Source: Vulgatibacter incomptus_A (GTDB lineage: Bacteria; Myxococcota; Myxococcia; Myxococcales; Vulgatibacteraceae). Taken from it: a stretch of 64,000 bases of DNA. This document shows positions 7,851-16,858 of the stretch, piece by piece. The position numbers and the translations under genes were made by a program. Location: the NCBI GenBank assembly GCA_040391605.1, contig JBEBXK010000016.1, forward strand, positions 12,560 to 76,559, written 5' to 3'. Below the pieces are notes generated by a model. That model saw only the letters and a list, made by a program, of their open reading frames with translations. It was not told where the DNA came from and searched no databases. Positions within the stretch are counted from its first letter, which is position 1; the number at the start of each line of letters is the position of its first letter.

Positions 7851-8909
7851 ATGAAGAAGCGCTTCGTGGCAAAAGCAGCCGTGGTGGCGGTGGGCCTTCT
7901 CTGTCTCGCGTGGGGCCTGCAGGACGTCGATCTCGGCGACGCGGCGCGAGAGCTGAGCAGGGCAGGGCCGCTGCTGCTCCTCGGGCTCATTCCATACGGA
8001 GTCTCGCTCGCGGCGGATGGCTGGGGATTCTCTCGCCTCTTTCGCCGCGTCGGTCAGCGGATCCATCCGCTTGGGCTGGCGGGCACCCGCGCCTCGGCGG
8101 AGGCGCTCGGGATCAGCTTGCCGGGTGGGGCGCTGATCGCCGAGTCGGTGAAGCCGCTCCTCCTCCACTCGCGGTTCGGCGTGCCGCTCGAAGTGGGGGC
8201 AGGGGCGATGGCAGCGCGAAAGTGCCTGATCGTCGCCGCCCACGGCGTGTACATCGGTCTGGCCTTGGCCTTGGGCTGGGGCTGGCTCGCAGCGCAATCG
8301 GTGCGACTGTCCGGCGCGGCAGGGCTGCCGTGGGTCGTGCTTGCCTCGGGGATCGCGATCGGGGCGGCCGCGGTCATGATGCGCTTGGCGCTTCGCAGCG
8401 GGAACGTGGTCTCCCGGCTCTCGAGACTCGCGGGACGCCTTCCAATCGAAGCGCTGCGACGACGGCTGGAATCGGCGAGCCGGTCGTTCACGCGAGCTGA
8501 CGAGAGCCTCCGGCGCATGCTCGAGCTGCGCGGCGGCCTGGCCTCGTTGCCGGCCTTCGTGATCATGTGGATGTGCGAGGCCGTCGAGTCCTGGCTCCTC
8601 CTCCGCCTCTTCGGCTTCGAGCTCGGCTTCGTCGAGACCCTGGCCCTGGAGGCTACCATCTCCGCCGTCCGGGCCTTCGCGTTCCTCGCCCCGGCGGGGA
8701 TCGGCTTTCAAGATGCAGGCTATCTGGCGCTGCTCGGCGCGGGAGGGCCCGGGGGCAGCGCCGCCGCCGCCTTCGTCCTGGCGAAGCGGCTTCGGGAGCT
8801 CTGCTGGATCGGGATCGGCTATGCCCTCCTCGCGCTGGACGGTACGCGCCCGGCGAGGTCCGCGCTCGTCGCCAGGCCGCGTGCCAGCCGGCCCGTATCG
8901 CCGCCGTAG
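7851..8909 (+). CDS. flippase-like integral membrane protein (lysylphosphatidylglycerol-synthase TM / UPF0104 family)
   Basis: A 352-aa polytopic protein with about 8 hydrophobic segments. It shows the pattern of the UPF0104 / AglD / LPG-synthase transmembrane family: an early AAVVAVGLLCLAWGLQDVDL, a middle A-x-x-LGISLPGGALIAE-x-x-K segment, a long helical hairpin, and EATISAVRAFAFLAPAGIGF-QDAGY near the C-terminus. That last motif is very typical. Family members flip or transfer lipids, and relatives occur beside hopanoid and glycolipid genes. ATG 7851 is preferred to ATG 7815 because the hydrophobic region starts right after it. Neighbouring genes support a lipid or glycolipid role. Confidence 0.8.
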   Translation: MKKRFVAKAAVVAVGLLCLAWGLQDVDLGDAARELSRAGPLLLLGLIPYGVSLAADGWGFSRLFRRVGQRIHPLGLAGTRASAEALGISLPGGALIAESVKPLLLHSRFGVPLEVGAGAMAARKCLIVAAHGVYIGLALALGWGWLAAQSVRLSGAAGLPWVVLASGIAIGAAAVMMRLALRSGNVVSRLSRLAGRLPIEALRRRLESASRSFTRADESLRRMLELRGGLASLPAFVIMWMCEAVESWLLLRLFGFELGFVETLALEATISAVRAFAFLAPAGIGFQDAGYLALLGAGGPGGSAAAAFVLAKRLRELCWIGIGYALLALDGTRPARSALVARPRASRPVSPP

Positions 8910-8916
8910 CGGCAGC

Positions 8917-9624
8917 TCACCAAGAGTGGTGGAGCGCGTAGTTCCCGCGCTTCGTATCGATCTCGAGGAAGGAGAACGTCCCCTCGGAGCAGGTGCCGCT
9001 GTTGAGGAAGAGGCGGGCTCCGTGGTGGGCCACACCTCCCAGGTGGGTGTGGCCGGTCACCACGACGTCCGCCTTTCGCTCCTGCCCGAGGGACATCGCC
9101 CAGCGCTGAAAGGTGCAGCGGGTCGCGTCCAGGGAGGCCCCGCGCATGCGCTGGTCGAGGAGATCGCAGGCGCGAAAGAGGCCGTGGAGACCCAAGCGCC
9201 GCAGCCAGGCGCCGGCCCAGACTCCCCACTCGCTGAACTGTCGCAGGTGGCGGATGAGCCAGTCGTGCCGATGCCCGTGGGTGAAGAGGATCCGTACGCC
9301 GTCCGCGTCGATCACGACCTCCTCCGGCGCGCCGAGGGCAGGGCCGGCGACGAGGTCGTGGTTGCCGTGGACGTAGAGGTATTGCCGCCGCTCGAAGCGC
9401 CGCACGAGCTCCGGATGGGCCTCCCGCGCCGCGCCGAGCTCTGCGAGCTGCTGCTGCGGAACGCGCGCGGTCAGCGTCTCATAGATGTCGCCGAGCAGCA
9501 CGATGCGGTCGAAGGAGTCCTCGAGGAAGCGGAGGAAGCGGAGGAACGCTTCATCCTCGTGTCCGAATGGATCGACTGCGTCACGACGCCCCAAATGCAA
9601 ATCCGAGATCACTGCCAATCGCAT
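8917..9624 (-). CDS. metallophosphoesterase (LpxH/calcineurin-like)
   Basis: A 235-aa protein with all blocks of the calcineurin-like phosphoesterase fold: DLH at residues 8-10, GD at 45-46, GNHD at 87-90, His pair THGHRH at 115-120 and GHTH at 191-194. A central insert rich in Trp and Arg (SEWGVWAGAWLRRLGLHGLF) recalls the lipid-facing cap of UDP-2,3-diacylglucosamine hydrolases, so a phospholipid-type substrate is plausible but unproven. The start at 9624 is fixed by GGAGG six bases upstream; a longer frame begins at 9645. Its tail ends 7 bases from the converging flippase-like gene, and it is divergent from the glycosyltransferase. Confidence 0.85.
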   Translation of the reverse strand: MRLAVISDLHLGRRDAVDPFGHEDEAFLRFLRFLEDSFDRIVLLGDIYETLTARVPQQQLAELGAAREAHPELVRRFERRQYLYVHGNHDLVAGPALGAPEEVVIDADGVRILFTHGHRHDWLIRHLRQFSEWGVWAGAWLRRLGLHGLFRACDLLDQRMRGASLDATRCTFQRWAMSLGQERKADVVVTGHTHLGGVAHHGARLFLNSGTCSEGTFSFLEIDTKRGNYALHHSW

Positions 9625-9805
9625 CTTCAACCTCCGTCTGGCCACGCTGAGTAGCCGTCGAAGGTGACGCTCTGGCGCTGTTTCTGTAGCGTATGAGTGA
9701 CGACACTCGGCGTCGCGAGAACGTTTCAGTATGGAAACGCAGCGAACATCGAACTGTCACATGGCGACTCGATGCTCCAACCACACCCATGGCTGGAGAA
9801 TCCCT

Positions 9806-10990
9806 ATGTTCGACGCCATCTCGCTCCTCCTCTTCGTCGCCGCGGCGACAGGTCTCGCGATCCTCGGTATCCAGCTGGTCACGCTTCGAATGCACATGAG
9901 GAGGCCACGGCCGATCACGACGAAGTTCAAGCCCATCTCCATCCTCAAGCCGCTCTGCGGCGTCGACGACGGCCTCGAGGCGAACCTCGAGCAGTTCGCG
10001 ACCCTCGACTATCCCAACTACGAGCTGCTCCTCGGCGTGAGGGACTTAGAGGATCCCGCGCTGCCGCTGGCGGAGGCTTGCGCCAGACGGCACCCCGCCC
10101 GGGTGCGCGTCGTGATCCAGCGAGGCGAGCCGGGGATGAACCCCAAGGTGAATCAACTCATCACGCTAGAGCGGGTCGCGTGTCATCCGATCCTCGTCAT
10201 CAGCGACTCGAACGTGCGCCTGCGTCCAGGCTACCTGGAGGAGATCGCCGCGGGCCTCTCCGATCCCGGGGTCGGCCTCGTCACCCATCCGATCGTAGGC
10301 GTCGGAGAGGAGCGGCTCGGCTCGCTCCTGGACAACCTCCACATGGTCGGAAACTGCGCCACGGGCACGGTCTCGGCGAAGACGATCGTCGACCGCGACA
10401 TCGTGGTGGGCAAATCGATGGCGATGCGCCGCTCCGACCTGCGGAGCCTCGGCGGCTTCGAGGCCGTGAAGGATGTCCTCGCGGAGGATTACGTGATGGG
10501 CTTGGCGGTGGTCCGTCAGCTCAGGAAGCGGGTGCTCCTCGGCAAGCCCATCGAGAACGTGAGCGCGCGGCGGCCGCTCTCGCACTTCATCTCGCGCTAC
10601 TATCGATGGAGCGTGTTGCAGCGAAAGATGGTCGGTCTACCCGCCTACTGTGCGCAGCTCCTCCTCAATCCGATCGTCCTCGCGCTCGTGGGCGCCGCCG
10701 TCGCGCCGAGCCGCAAGGCGCTCCTCCTCCTCGCCGCGGCGACCGTCGCGAAGATCGCGGTGGATGCCGCAGCCGGGCTCATGCTCCGCGGCGGTTTCCC
10801 GCTGCACGCTCTCGCGCTGATCCCGCTCAAGGACCTGCTCGTCGCCTGGGCGTGGCTCGTCGGGCTCGTCCGGAACACGGTCGATTGGCGTGGGAGCCGG
10901 CTGGTCGTCCTGCGCGGGACCCGCCTCGCCGTGTCGGACGGGCAGGCGATCGGCAACGCGGCGTCGAAGCCCCGGCCTGAGCTCGCCTGA
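9806..10990 (+). CDS. GT21-type glycosyltransferase (ceramide glucosyltransferase / HpnI-like)
   Basis: A 394-aa membrane GT-A enzyme. After an N-terminal anchor (residues 4-27) come PISILKPLCGVDDGLEANL (43-61), the metal site SDSNV (133-137), AEDY (226-229, candidate catalytic base Asp228) and RYYRW (264-268), which fits the (Q/R)xxRW signature of processive/GT21 enzymes. C-terminal helices follow. GT21 members glucosylate ceramide, and bacterial relatives include the hopanoid-cluster protein HpnI. The start is ATG 9806 with GGAG 7 bases before. One base separates its stop from the next ATG, so it forms a pair with the following glycosyltransferase-like gene. Confidence 0.82.
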   Translation: MFDAISLLLFVAAATGLAILGIQLVTLRMHMRRPRPITTKFKPISILKPLCGVDDGLEANLEQFATLDYPNYELLLGVRDLEDPALPLAEACARRHPARVRVVIQRGEPGMNPKVNQLITLERVACHPILVISDSNVRLRPGYLEEIAAGLSDPGVGLVTHPIVGVGEERLGSLLDNLHMVGNCATGTVSAKTIVDRDIVVGKSMAMRRSDLRSLGGFEAVKDVLAEDYVMGLAVVRQLRKRVLLGKPIENVSARRPLSHFISRYYRWSVLQRKMVGLPAYCAQLLLNPIVLALVGAAVAPSRKALLLLAAATVAKIAVDAAAGLMLRGGFPLHALALIPLKDLLVAWAWLVGLVRNTVDWRGSRLVVLRGTRLAVSDGQAIGNAASKPRPELA

Positions 10991-10991
10991 T

Positions 10992-12299
10992 ATGGACGCC
11001 AAGCCGATGGTCGTCGCCCTGGACATGGGCTACGGGCATATGCGGGCGGCAGCGCCGATCGCCCGGGCATTGGGCACCCGGATCACCGAGGTGGATCGGG
11101 CGCCGATCGCCGGGGCTGACGAGGCGAAGCTCTGGAGGCGCGCGAGGCGAGCCTACGAGCTGACCTCGCGGCTCTCGCAGGTGCGGGGGCCGCTGGGTGG
11201 TCCCGTGCGCGCGCTCCTCGACGCCGTCACCCACATCCCGCACCTGCACCCCTACCGGGATCAATCCGGCCCCCACGTCGGCGCGAGGTTCCTCGATCGC
11301 TTGATCGACGAGGGGCTCGGCCGCGGCCTGGTCGACGAGCTGCGACGGACCGGCGCACCCATGGTCTCGACCTTCTACGCGCCCGCGCTGATCGCCGATC
11401 GCGCCGGGCTCGAGAACATCTACTGCGTCGTCACCGACACGGACGTGAACCGCATCTGGGCGCCGTACGAAGCCTACAAGACCCGCATCAGCTACCTGGT
11501 GCCCACGCAGCGCGCTGCCCGGCGACTCCACGCGTACGGCGTACCAGTCGAGCGCATCCATTTCACGGGCTTCCCGCTCCCGGAGGAGCTGGTCGGCGGG
11601 GCCTCGCTCGAGGCCGCCCGGCGCAACGTCGCGGCCCGGATCCTGCGCCTGGACCCAGAGGGCACCTTCCGCCGCACCCATCGTGACGAACTCGCGCACT
11701 TCCTCGGGGCGCTCCCCGAGCCCGATCGCCGCGCGCCGCTCCTGACCTTCGCGGTTGGCGGAGCTGGCGCTCAGGTGGGCATGGCCGGCCTCTTCCTGGA
11801 ACGTCTTCGGCCGCTGATGGAGGAGGAGCGCATCCGAGTCGCCCTCGTCGCCGGGACCCGCCGCGAGGTGGCAGATGGCTTCGGAGTCGCCATCGCAAGG
11901 GCGGGGGTCGAGCCGCTGGTCGGCCACGGACTGGAGATCGTCCGCACCGACGATCTCTCCAGCTACTTCGATCGCTTTCATACCCTGCTGGCCGAGACCG
12001 ACGTGCTCTGGACCAAGCCATCGGAGCTGACGTTCTTCACGGCGCTCGGCCTCCCGATCGTCTTCTCCTCCCCAGTGGGTGCGCACGAGCGCTACAACCG
12101 CCGATGGGCGATCGAAGCCGGCGCCGGCCTCAAGCAGGGCGATCCGCGCTTCGCCGCCGAGTGGTTGCTCGAGTGGCTGGCGGACGGCACCCTCGCCGCC
12201 GCGGCATGGTCCGGCTTCATGCGCCTCCCCAAGTTCGGCCTCTACTCCATTCTCGAGACCATGGGCTCTCTCGAGCCCTCGGCGACACCCAAGACGTGA
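10992..12299 (+). CDS. MGDG-synthase-like / GT-B-type protein
   Basis: A 435-aa protein whose N-terminus (VVALDMGYGHMRAAAPIARA) has the Gly-rich, His-containing loop placed as in monogalactosyldiacylglycerol-synthase and MurG-like GT-B enzymes. STFYAPALIADRAGL is followed by an acceptor-domain-like VTDTDVNRIWAPY. The C-terminal half has LTFAVGGAGAQVGMAG and TDVLWTKPSELTFFTALGLPI, matching the nucleotide-sugar pocket region of GT-B folds. A lipid acceptor is inferred from the family and from the adjacent GT21 enzyme. It starts at the ATG one base after the upstream stop and is probably co-translated. Confidence 0.65.
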   Translation: MDAKPMVVALDMGYGHMRAAAPIARALGTRITEVDRAPIAGADEAKLWRRARRAYELTSRLSQVRGPLGGPVRALLDAVTHIPHLHPYRDQSGPHVGARFLDRLIDEGLGRGLVDELRRTGAPMVSTFYAPALIADRAGLENIYCVVTDTDVNRIWAPYEAYKTRISYLVPTQRAARRLHAYGVPVERIHFTGFPLPEELVGGASLEAARRNVAARILRLDPEGTFRRTHRDELAHFLGALPEPDRRAPLLTFAVGGAGAQVGMAGLFLERLRPLMEEERIRVALVAGTRREVADGFGVAIARAGVEPLVGHGLEIVRTDDLSSYFDRFHTLLAETDVLWTKPSELTFFTALGLPIVFSSPVGAHERYNRRWAIEAGAGLKQGDPRFAAEWLLEWLADGTLAAAAWSGFMRLPKFGLYSILETMGSLEPSATPKT

Positions 12300-12514
12300 G
12301 GCCACGACAATCCTGGATACTGCCTCAGGGGGCCGATGAGGCCAGGTCGCGCCCGCCAGGCTCGACGGCGAGGGCGAGGAGACGTTGCGCGGCATCGTCT
12401 CGAGCACCCGTGGTCCCGAGCGACATGATGCCTGTCATACGTGAGCGAGTGGGGAATGGAGTAGTCCGGCAAGAATTCCTCTGACCGGGCGTGTCCCGTC
12501 TTCGAGGAGAACGC
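12300..12514. other. intergenic region upstream of the biotin genes
   Basis: No convincing gene or clear terminator. A minus-strand frame (about 12325-12438) reads protein-like for a few dozen residues but has no ribosome-binding site or recognisable family. Confidence 0.35.
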
Positions 12515-12619
12515 GTGCATTCGAGATTGGCAGATCGGTACAGAAGGTATCTCTTCAGCGCACTCCGAGCCCTCATCCACGGTGGCGGCGCGACTTCCAG
12601 CCTCGGCTGGACAAGGTGA
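12515..12619 (+). CDS. possible 34-aa leader ORF ahead of bioH-like gene
   Basis: GTG 12515 has GGAGAA 4-5 bases upstream and opens a 34-codon frame whose TGA overlaps the GTG start of the bioH-like gene (GTGA arrangement). The peptide begins HSRLADRYRRYLFSALRA. It could be a short coupled leader or a coincidence; I recognise no family. Confidence 0.3.
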   Translation: MHSRLADRYRRYLFSALRALIHGGGATSSLGWTR

Positions 12620-13302
12620 GGGCGGACTCGCTCGCCGCGCGCTGGCCGAGGGGGACGCAGGGTTCGCCGTGCCTGGTCATGGTACACGGCTGGGGCCTCG
12701 CCCCTACGATGTGGACGCCGCTCATCGAGGCTCTGAGAGGGGTCGAGACCATCACCGTCGATCTCGGCTTCTTCGGCGCGCCTGCGATCCCAGCGCTCCC
12801 GGCCGATCGATCGCTGGTGGGAGTGGGGCACTCCCTCGGGTTCGCGTGGCTGCTTCGTCGCCCGATCCAATGGAGAGGACTGGTCTCGGTGAATGGATTC
12901 TCCCGCTTTCTTCGGGGTGATGATTTTCCGAAGGGCGTGGCGCCCAGGATCGTCTCCCGCATGCAGTCGAAGCTGAAACGGGACGCCAGAGCCGTCGTAG
13001 AGGATTTTCTACGCCGCTGCGGGGATGAGTCGGTTACCAGCTACGGAGCACAGGAGCGCGCCCTCGCCGAGGCCTTGGATTGGCTCGTCCGATGGGATGT
13101 CCGGTCAGCGCTGCGCGAGCATGACGGAGCTCTGCTGGCCCTCGCGGACCGGGCCGATCCCATCGTGCCGGAGGTGATGAGCCGCTCCTGTTTTCCCACT
13201 TCGACCCTGCGTTGGCGCGACATCGGTGGCCACCTCCTGCCGTCGAGCGATCCAGGCTGGTGCGCGGCGCAGCTGAGCGCTTTCCTGCGAGGCCTGGAGT
13301 GA
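12616..13302 (+). CDS. bioH: BioH-like alpha/beta hydrolase
   Basis: A 228-aa alpha/beta hydrolase: VMVHGWGLAPTMWTPLIEAL gives the oxyanion-hole HGWG typical of BioH, GHSLG carries the nucleophile Ser73, LADRADPIVP supplies the acid and GGHLLPSSD the His. BioH removes the methyl group from pimeloyl-ACP methyl ester at the end of pimelate synthesis. The immediate downstream gene is BioC-like, with a 4-base GTGA overlap, which strongly supports the assignment over a generic esterase. It starts with GTG 12616. No other biotin genes are in view. Confidence 0.8.
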   Translation: MRADSLAARWPRGTQGSPCLVMVHGWGLAPTMWTPLIEALRGVETITVDLGFFGAPAIPALPADRSLVGVGHSLGFAWLLRRPIQWRGLVSVNGFSRFLRGDDFPKGVAPRIVSRMQSKLKRDARAVVEDFLRRCGDESVTSYGAQERALAEALDWLVRWDVRSALREHDGALLALADRADPIVPEVMSRSCFPTSTLRWRDIGGHLLPSSDPGWCAAQLSAFLRGLE

Positions 13303-14111
13303 ACCCTCGCTCCTTGCTGCCGCCGCCGCCAGGCAACGGCGCCCACAAGCGCCGCGTCCGTGACGCCTTTTCGGCAGCCGCGGAGACCTACGATGGCGCG
13401 TCAGCGTTGCAGCGGGAGGTCGCCGCCCGTCTGGCTGATTGGGTGATGCTACAGCCGCCGCCATCCGATGCATCGATCCTGGAGATCGGCTGCGGAACGG
13501 GACATCTCACCCGCCGCCTCTTTGCCGCGCTGGCGGATCGCCGCTGGCTGGTGACGGACCTCGCCGCCCCCATGCTCGACCGTTGCCGCGCGACCCTCGA
13601 CGCCGAGAGAGTCAGAGGCGGCGGAGACATCTCATTTCGCGTGATGGATGGAGAGTGGCCGGATGTGCCCCCAGGTAGCTTTGATCGGATTGTCTCCAGC
13701 CTCGCGTTCCAGTGGTTCGACGATCTCGGTGGCGCGCTGGATCGGCTTTTCACCTGCCTGCGACCGGGTGGTCACTTGGTCTTCGCCACGCTGGGAGCCG
13801 ACACGTTCAAAGAGTGGCGAGCGTGTCTGGCCAAGGAGGGGACCGCATCTGGAATCCGGCACTATCCAACCACTTCCGATCTACCGCAGGCTGCCACGCT
13901 CCTCGCCGAATACTGGATCACAATCCCTCATCCGGGCGGCCACGCCTTTCTCGAGAGCCTCAAGCTGATCGGCGCCCGCGTGGCTGCGCCAGGCCATCAC
14001 CCGCTCCCTGCCGGAACGCTCCGGCGCGCGCTGCATGGATTCGATGGGAGCGTCACGTATCACGTCCTCTGCTGCAAGGTCGTCCGTCCCCAATCCAACA
14101 AGCCGGGCTGA
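13299..14111 (+). CDS. bioC: BioC-like malonyl-ACP O-methyltransferase
   Basis: A 270-aa SAM-dependent methyltransferase. It opens with KRRVRDAFSAAAETYDGAS, the BioC signature in which an F/Y-x-x-A-A-x-x-Y-D block precedes the Rossmann fold. LEIGCGTGHL follows at 61-70, then VTDLAAPML, a motif-IV SSLAFQWFDDL (the SNxxxQW region of BioC) and LRPGGHLVFATLGADTF. BioC methylates malonyl-ACP to prime pimelate assembly. It starts with GTG 13299 inside the stop of the bioH-like gene. Together the pair covers the first and last steps of the methyl-ester disguise. Confidence 0.85.
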   Translation: MNPRSLLPPPPGNGAHKRRVRDAFSAAAETYDGASALQREVAARLADWVMLQPPPSDASILEIGCGTGHLTRRLFAALADRRWLVTDLAAPMLDRCRATLDAERVRGGGDISFRVMDGEWPDVPPGSFDRIVSSLAFQWFDDLGGALDRLFTCLRPGGHLVFATLGADTFKEWRACLAKEGTASGIRHYPTTSDLPQAATLLAEYWITIPHPGGHAFLESLKLIGARVAAPGHHPLPAGTLRRALHGFDGSVTYHVLCCKVVRPQSNKPG

Positions 14112-14241
14112 CGCCAGCGAGATCTCGATCGGATCGGGATCGGTGATGTCCTGCTGGCGATGGCTGGCAGTCACCAGGAGAGGTCTGCGCCTCTGGGCGC
14201 AGGTCGAAAGATGCCGGGGCCATCCTTTGTTGCACTTTGGC

Positions 14242-14272
14242 TTGACCTTCCCATGGTTGGAACCCTTAGACA
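14242..14272 (+). promoter_or_regulatory. CueR-type copper promoter/operator of copA
   Basis: TTGACC at 14242-14247, a 19-base spacer, then TAGACA at 14267-14272. The spacer holds CTTCC-CATGGTT-GGAA, an inverted repeat centred between the boxes. A long 19-bp spacer with CCTTCC/GGAA half sites is the hallmark of MerR/CueR promoters such as E. coli copA. It lies 30 bases before the CopA ATG. Confidence 0.85.
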
Positions 14273-14302
14273 TAGGGGCGAACCGACGAAAGGAGTCGTC
14301 CA

Positions 14303-16858
14303 ATGTCCCCGACGAGCGGCCACACGCAGGACCGACCGTCAACGATTCGCCTCTCTATCCACGGACTGACCTGCGCTTCCTGCGTCGGGCGCGTCGAGCG
14401 CGCCCTGCGGGATGTGCCCGGGGTCGCGGACGCCACGGTCAACCTGGCGACCGAGCGAGCGGAGATCAGCCTCGGCGGGCCGGTGGAGCGCAGCTCGCTC
14501 GTGGAGGCTGTCGAGAAGGCGGGCTACGGCGTGATGGACCTCCCGCCGATCGAGCTGGCCGTCGAGGGGATGAGCTGCGCATCTTGCGTCGGGCGGGTCG
14601 AGCGCGCCCTGCGTGAGGTGCAGGGGGTCGCCGCAGCTCACGTGAACCTCGCCACCGAGCGGGCCGTGGTGGAGGTGGGCGGCGACGTCGATGCCTCCGG
14701 CCTCGTCGAAGCGATCCGTCGGGCGGGCTATACGGCGCGGTCGGTGGAGAGCCTCGACGCCCGCAGAGAAGAAGAGCGCCGGAGCGCGGAGGGCTCCGCC
14801 CTCCGCCGGGATCTGCTGATCGCCGCCGTCCTCTCGTTGCCGGTCTTCGTCCTGGAGATGGGGTCGCACCTCATCCCTGGCTTCCACGCGATCATCGACC
14901 AGAGCCTCGGCCTGCGCACGAGTTGGTGGATCCAGTTCGCGCTGACCTCCGCGGTGCTCTTCGGACCGGGCCTTCGCTTCTACCGCGCCGGCATCCCTGC
15001 GCTGCTTCGCGGGGGACCGGATATGAACTCCCTGGTGGCGCTTGGAACGCTGGCGGCCTACGGCTTCTCGGTGGTGGCCACCTTCGCGCCCTCCCTCCTC
15101 CCGGCGGGAACGGTCCACGTCTACTACGAGGCGGCGGCCGTCATCGTCACGCTGATCCTCCTGGGCCGATACCTGGAGGCGAAGGCCAAAGGGCGGACGT
15201 CCCAGGCGATCCAGCGGCTGGTCGGCCTCCAGCCGAAGACCGCCCGCATCCGGCGCGGCGGGGCCGTGGTCGAGATCGGCGCCGCGGCGGTGGCGCCTGG
15301 CGACGTGGTCGAGGTGCGCCCCGGCGAGCGGATTCCCGTCGATGGCGAGGTCATCGAGGGAGCCAGCTTCGTCGACGAGTCGATGATCAGCGGCGAGCCC
15401 ATCCCCGTGGAGAAGGGCAGGGGCTCCGAGGTCGTGGGGGGCACCGTCAACCAGAAGGGGGCCCTGGCTTTCCGCGCCACGGCGGTGGGGAGCCAGACCG
15501 TCCTCGCACAGATCATCCGCATGGTGGAGCAGGCCCAGGGCTCCAAGCTCCCGATCCAGGCGCTGGTGGATCGGATCACCCTCTGGTTCGTCCCGGCGGT
15601 GATGGCGGCGGCGGCGCTCACCTTCGTGGTCTGGCTGATCTTCGGCCCGGAGCCCGCCCTCACCTTCGGCCTGGTGAACGCGGTGGCGGTGCTGATCATC
15701 GCTTGCCCCTGTGCCATGGGCCTGGCGACGCCCACCTCGATCATGGTGGGGACGGGGCGAGGGGCGGAGCTGGGGATCCTCTTTCGCAAGGGAGAGGCGC
15801 TGCAGCGCCTGAAGGAGGCCAGGGTCGTCGCGGTGGACAAGACCGGCACCCTCACCGAGGGCAGACCCGCGCTCACCGACTTCGAGGTGATGGAGGGCTT
15901 CGAGCGGGGCGAGGTGCTGGCCATGATCGCCGCCGTCGAGGATCGCTCCGAGCATCCCATCGCCAGGGCCATCGTGGACGCGGCCCACGCCGAAAGGCTC
16001 ACGCTCCCTGCGATCGAGGGCTTCGAGTCGGTCACCGGCTTCGGCGTCCGCGCCGTGGCGGGAGGCGTCCGGGTCGAGATCGGCGCCGACCGTTACATGA
16101 GCAGCCTCGGGCTGGATCCTTCGGCTTTCGCCGAGGTCGCCACGCAGCTCGGGGATCGAGGCAAGTCACCCCTCTACGCGGCCATCGACGGTAGCCTCGC
16201 CGCTATCGTGGCGGTGACCGACCCCATCAAGGCGTCGACCCCACGAGCGATCGAGGCCCTCCACACCCTCGGCCTCCGGGTGGCGATGATCACCGGCGAC
16301 AACCGTCGCACCGCCGACGCCATCGCCAGGCAGCTCGGCATAGACGAGGTCGTGGCCGAGGTCCTTCCGCACCAGAAGGTGGAGGCCGTGCGGCGCCTGC
16401 AGGAGGAACACGGGCACCTCGCCTTCGTCGGTGACGGCATCAACGACGCGCCGGCCCTCGCCGAGGCCGATGTGGGCATCGCCATCGGCACCGGCACGGA
16501 CATCGCCATCGAGGCCGCCGACGTGGTGCTGATGTCGGGCAACCTCGAAGGGGTGCCGCGCGCCATCGGGCTCTCCAAGGCCACCATCGGCAACATCCGC
16601 CAGAACCTCTTCTGGGCCTTCGCCTACAACACCGCGCTCATCCCCATCGCCGCCGGCGTGCTCTACCCGATGAACGGCGTGCTCCTCTCTCCCGTCTTCG
16701 CCGCCGGCGCCATGGCGCTCTCCAGCGTCTTCGTCCTCGGCAACGCCTTGCGCCTGCGCCGCTTCCGCCCACCCATCGTCGGCCAGCTGGCGGGGCCGGC
16801 GATCATGGCCGGCAGCTCTTCTCCAATCGCGGCCTCGCCGGCAGGAGGCAGCCGATGA
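14303..16858 (+). CDS. copA: copper-exporting P1B-type ATPase
   Basis: An 851-aa Cu(I) efflux ATPase in the inner membrane. Two N-terminal HMA metal-binding domains carry LTCASC (Cys24, Cys27) and MSCASC (about 92-95). The membrane part contains the ion-selecting CPC in LIIACPCAMGLATP (near 468). Cytoplasmic motifs are SGEPIPVEK (actuator), DKTGTLTEG (phosphorylated Asp near 513), the HP motif in SEHPIA, and GDGINDAPALAEADVGIAIG. AAAGGAG precedes the ATG. The last 4 bases overlap the cueR ATG (ATGA), so pump and sensor are co-translated from the CueR-type promoter. Confidence 0.97.
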   Translation: MSPTSGHTQDRPSTIRLSIHGLTCASCVGRVERALRDVPGVADATVNLATERAEISLGGPVERSSLVEAVEKAGYGVMDLPPIELAVEGMSCASCVGRVERALREVQGVAAAHVNLATERAVVEVGGDVDASGLVEAIRRAGYTARSVESLDARREEERRSAEGSALRRDLLIAAVLSLPVFVLEMGSHLIPGFHAIIDQSLGLRTSWWIQFALTSAVLFGPGLRFYRAGIPALLRGGPDMNSLVALGTLAAYGFSVVATFAPSLLPAGTVHVYYEAAAVIVTLILLGRYLEAKAKGRTSQAIQRLVGLQPKTARIRRGGAVVEIGAAAVAPGDVVEVRPGERIPVDGEVIEGASFVDESMISGEPIPVEKGRGSEVVGGTVNQKGALAFRATAVGSQTVLAQIIRMVEQAQGSKLPIQALVDRITLWFVPAVMAAAALTFVVWLIFGPEPALTFGLVNAVAVLIIACPCAMGLATPTSIMVGTGRGAELGILFRKGEALQRLKEARVVAVDKTGTLTEGRPALTDFEVMEGFERGEVLAMIAAVEDRSEHPIARAIVDAAHAERLTLPAIEGFESVTGFGVRAVAGGVRVEIGADRYMSSLGLDPSAFAEVATQLGDRGKSPLYAAIDGSLAAIVAVTDPIKASTPRAIEALHTLGLRVAMITGDNRRTADAIARQLGIDEVVAEVLPHQKVEAVRRLQEEHGHLAFVGDGINDAPALAEADVGIAIGTGTDIAIEAADVVLMSGNLEGVPRAIGLSKATIGNIRQNLFWAFAYNTALIPIAAGVLYPMNGVLLSPVFAAGAMALSSVFVLGNALRLRRFRPPIVGQLAGPAIMAGSSSPIAASPAGGSR

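Noticed and set aside
12325..12438. Short minus-strand frame starting MTGIMSLGTTGARDDAAQRL
   Set aside because: No ribosome site, no recognisable family, and it lies in a gap between convincing plus-strand genes.
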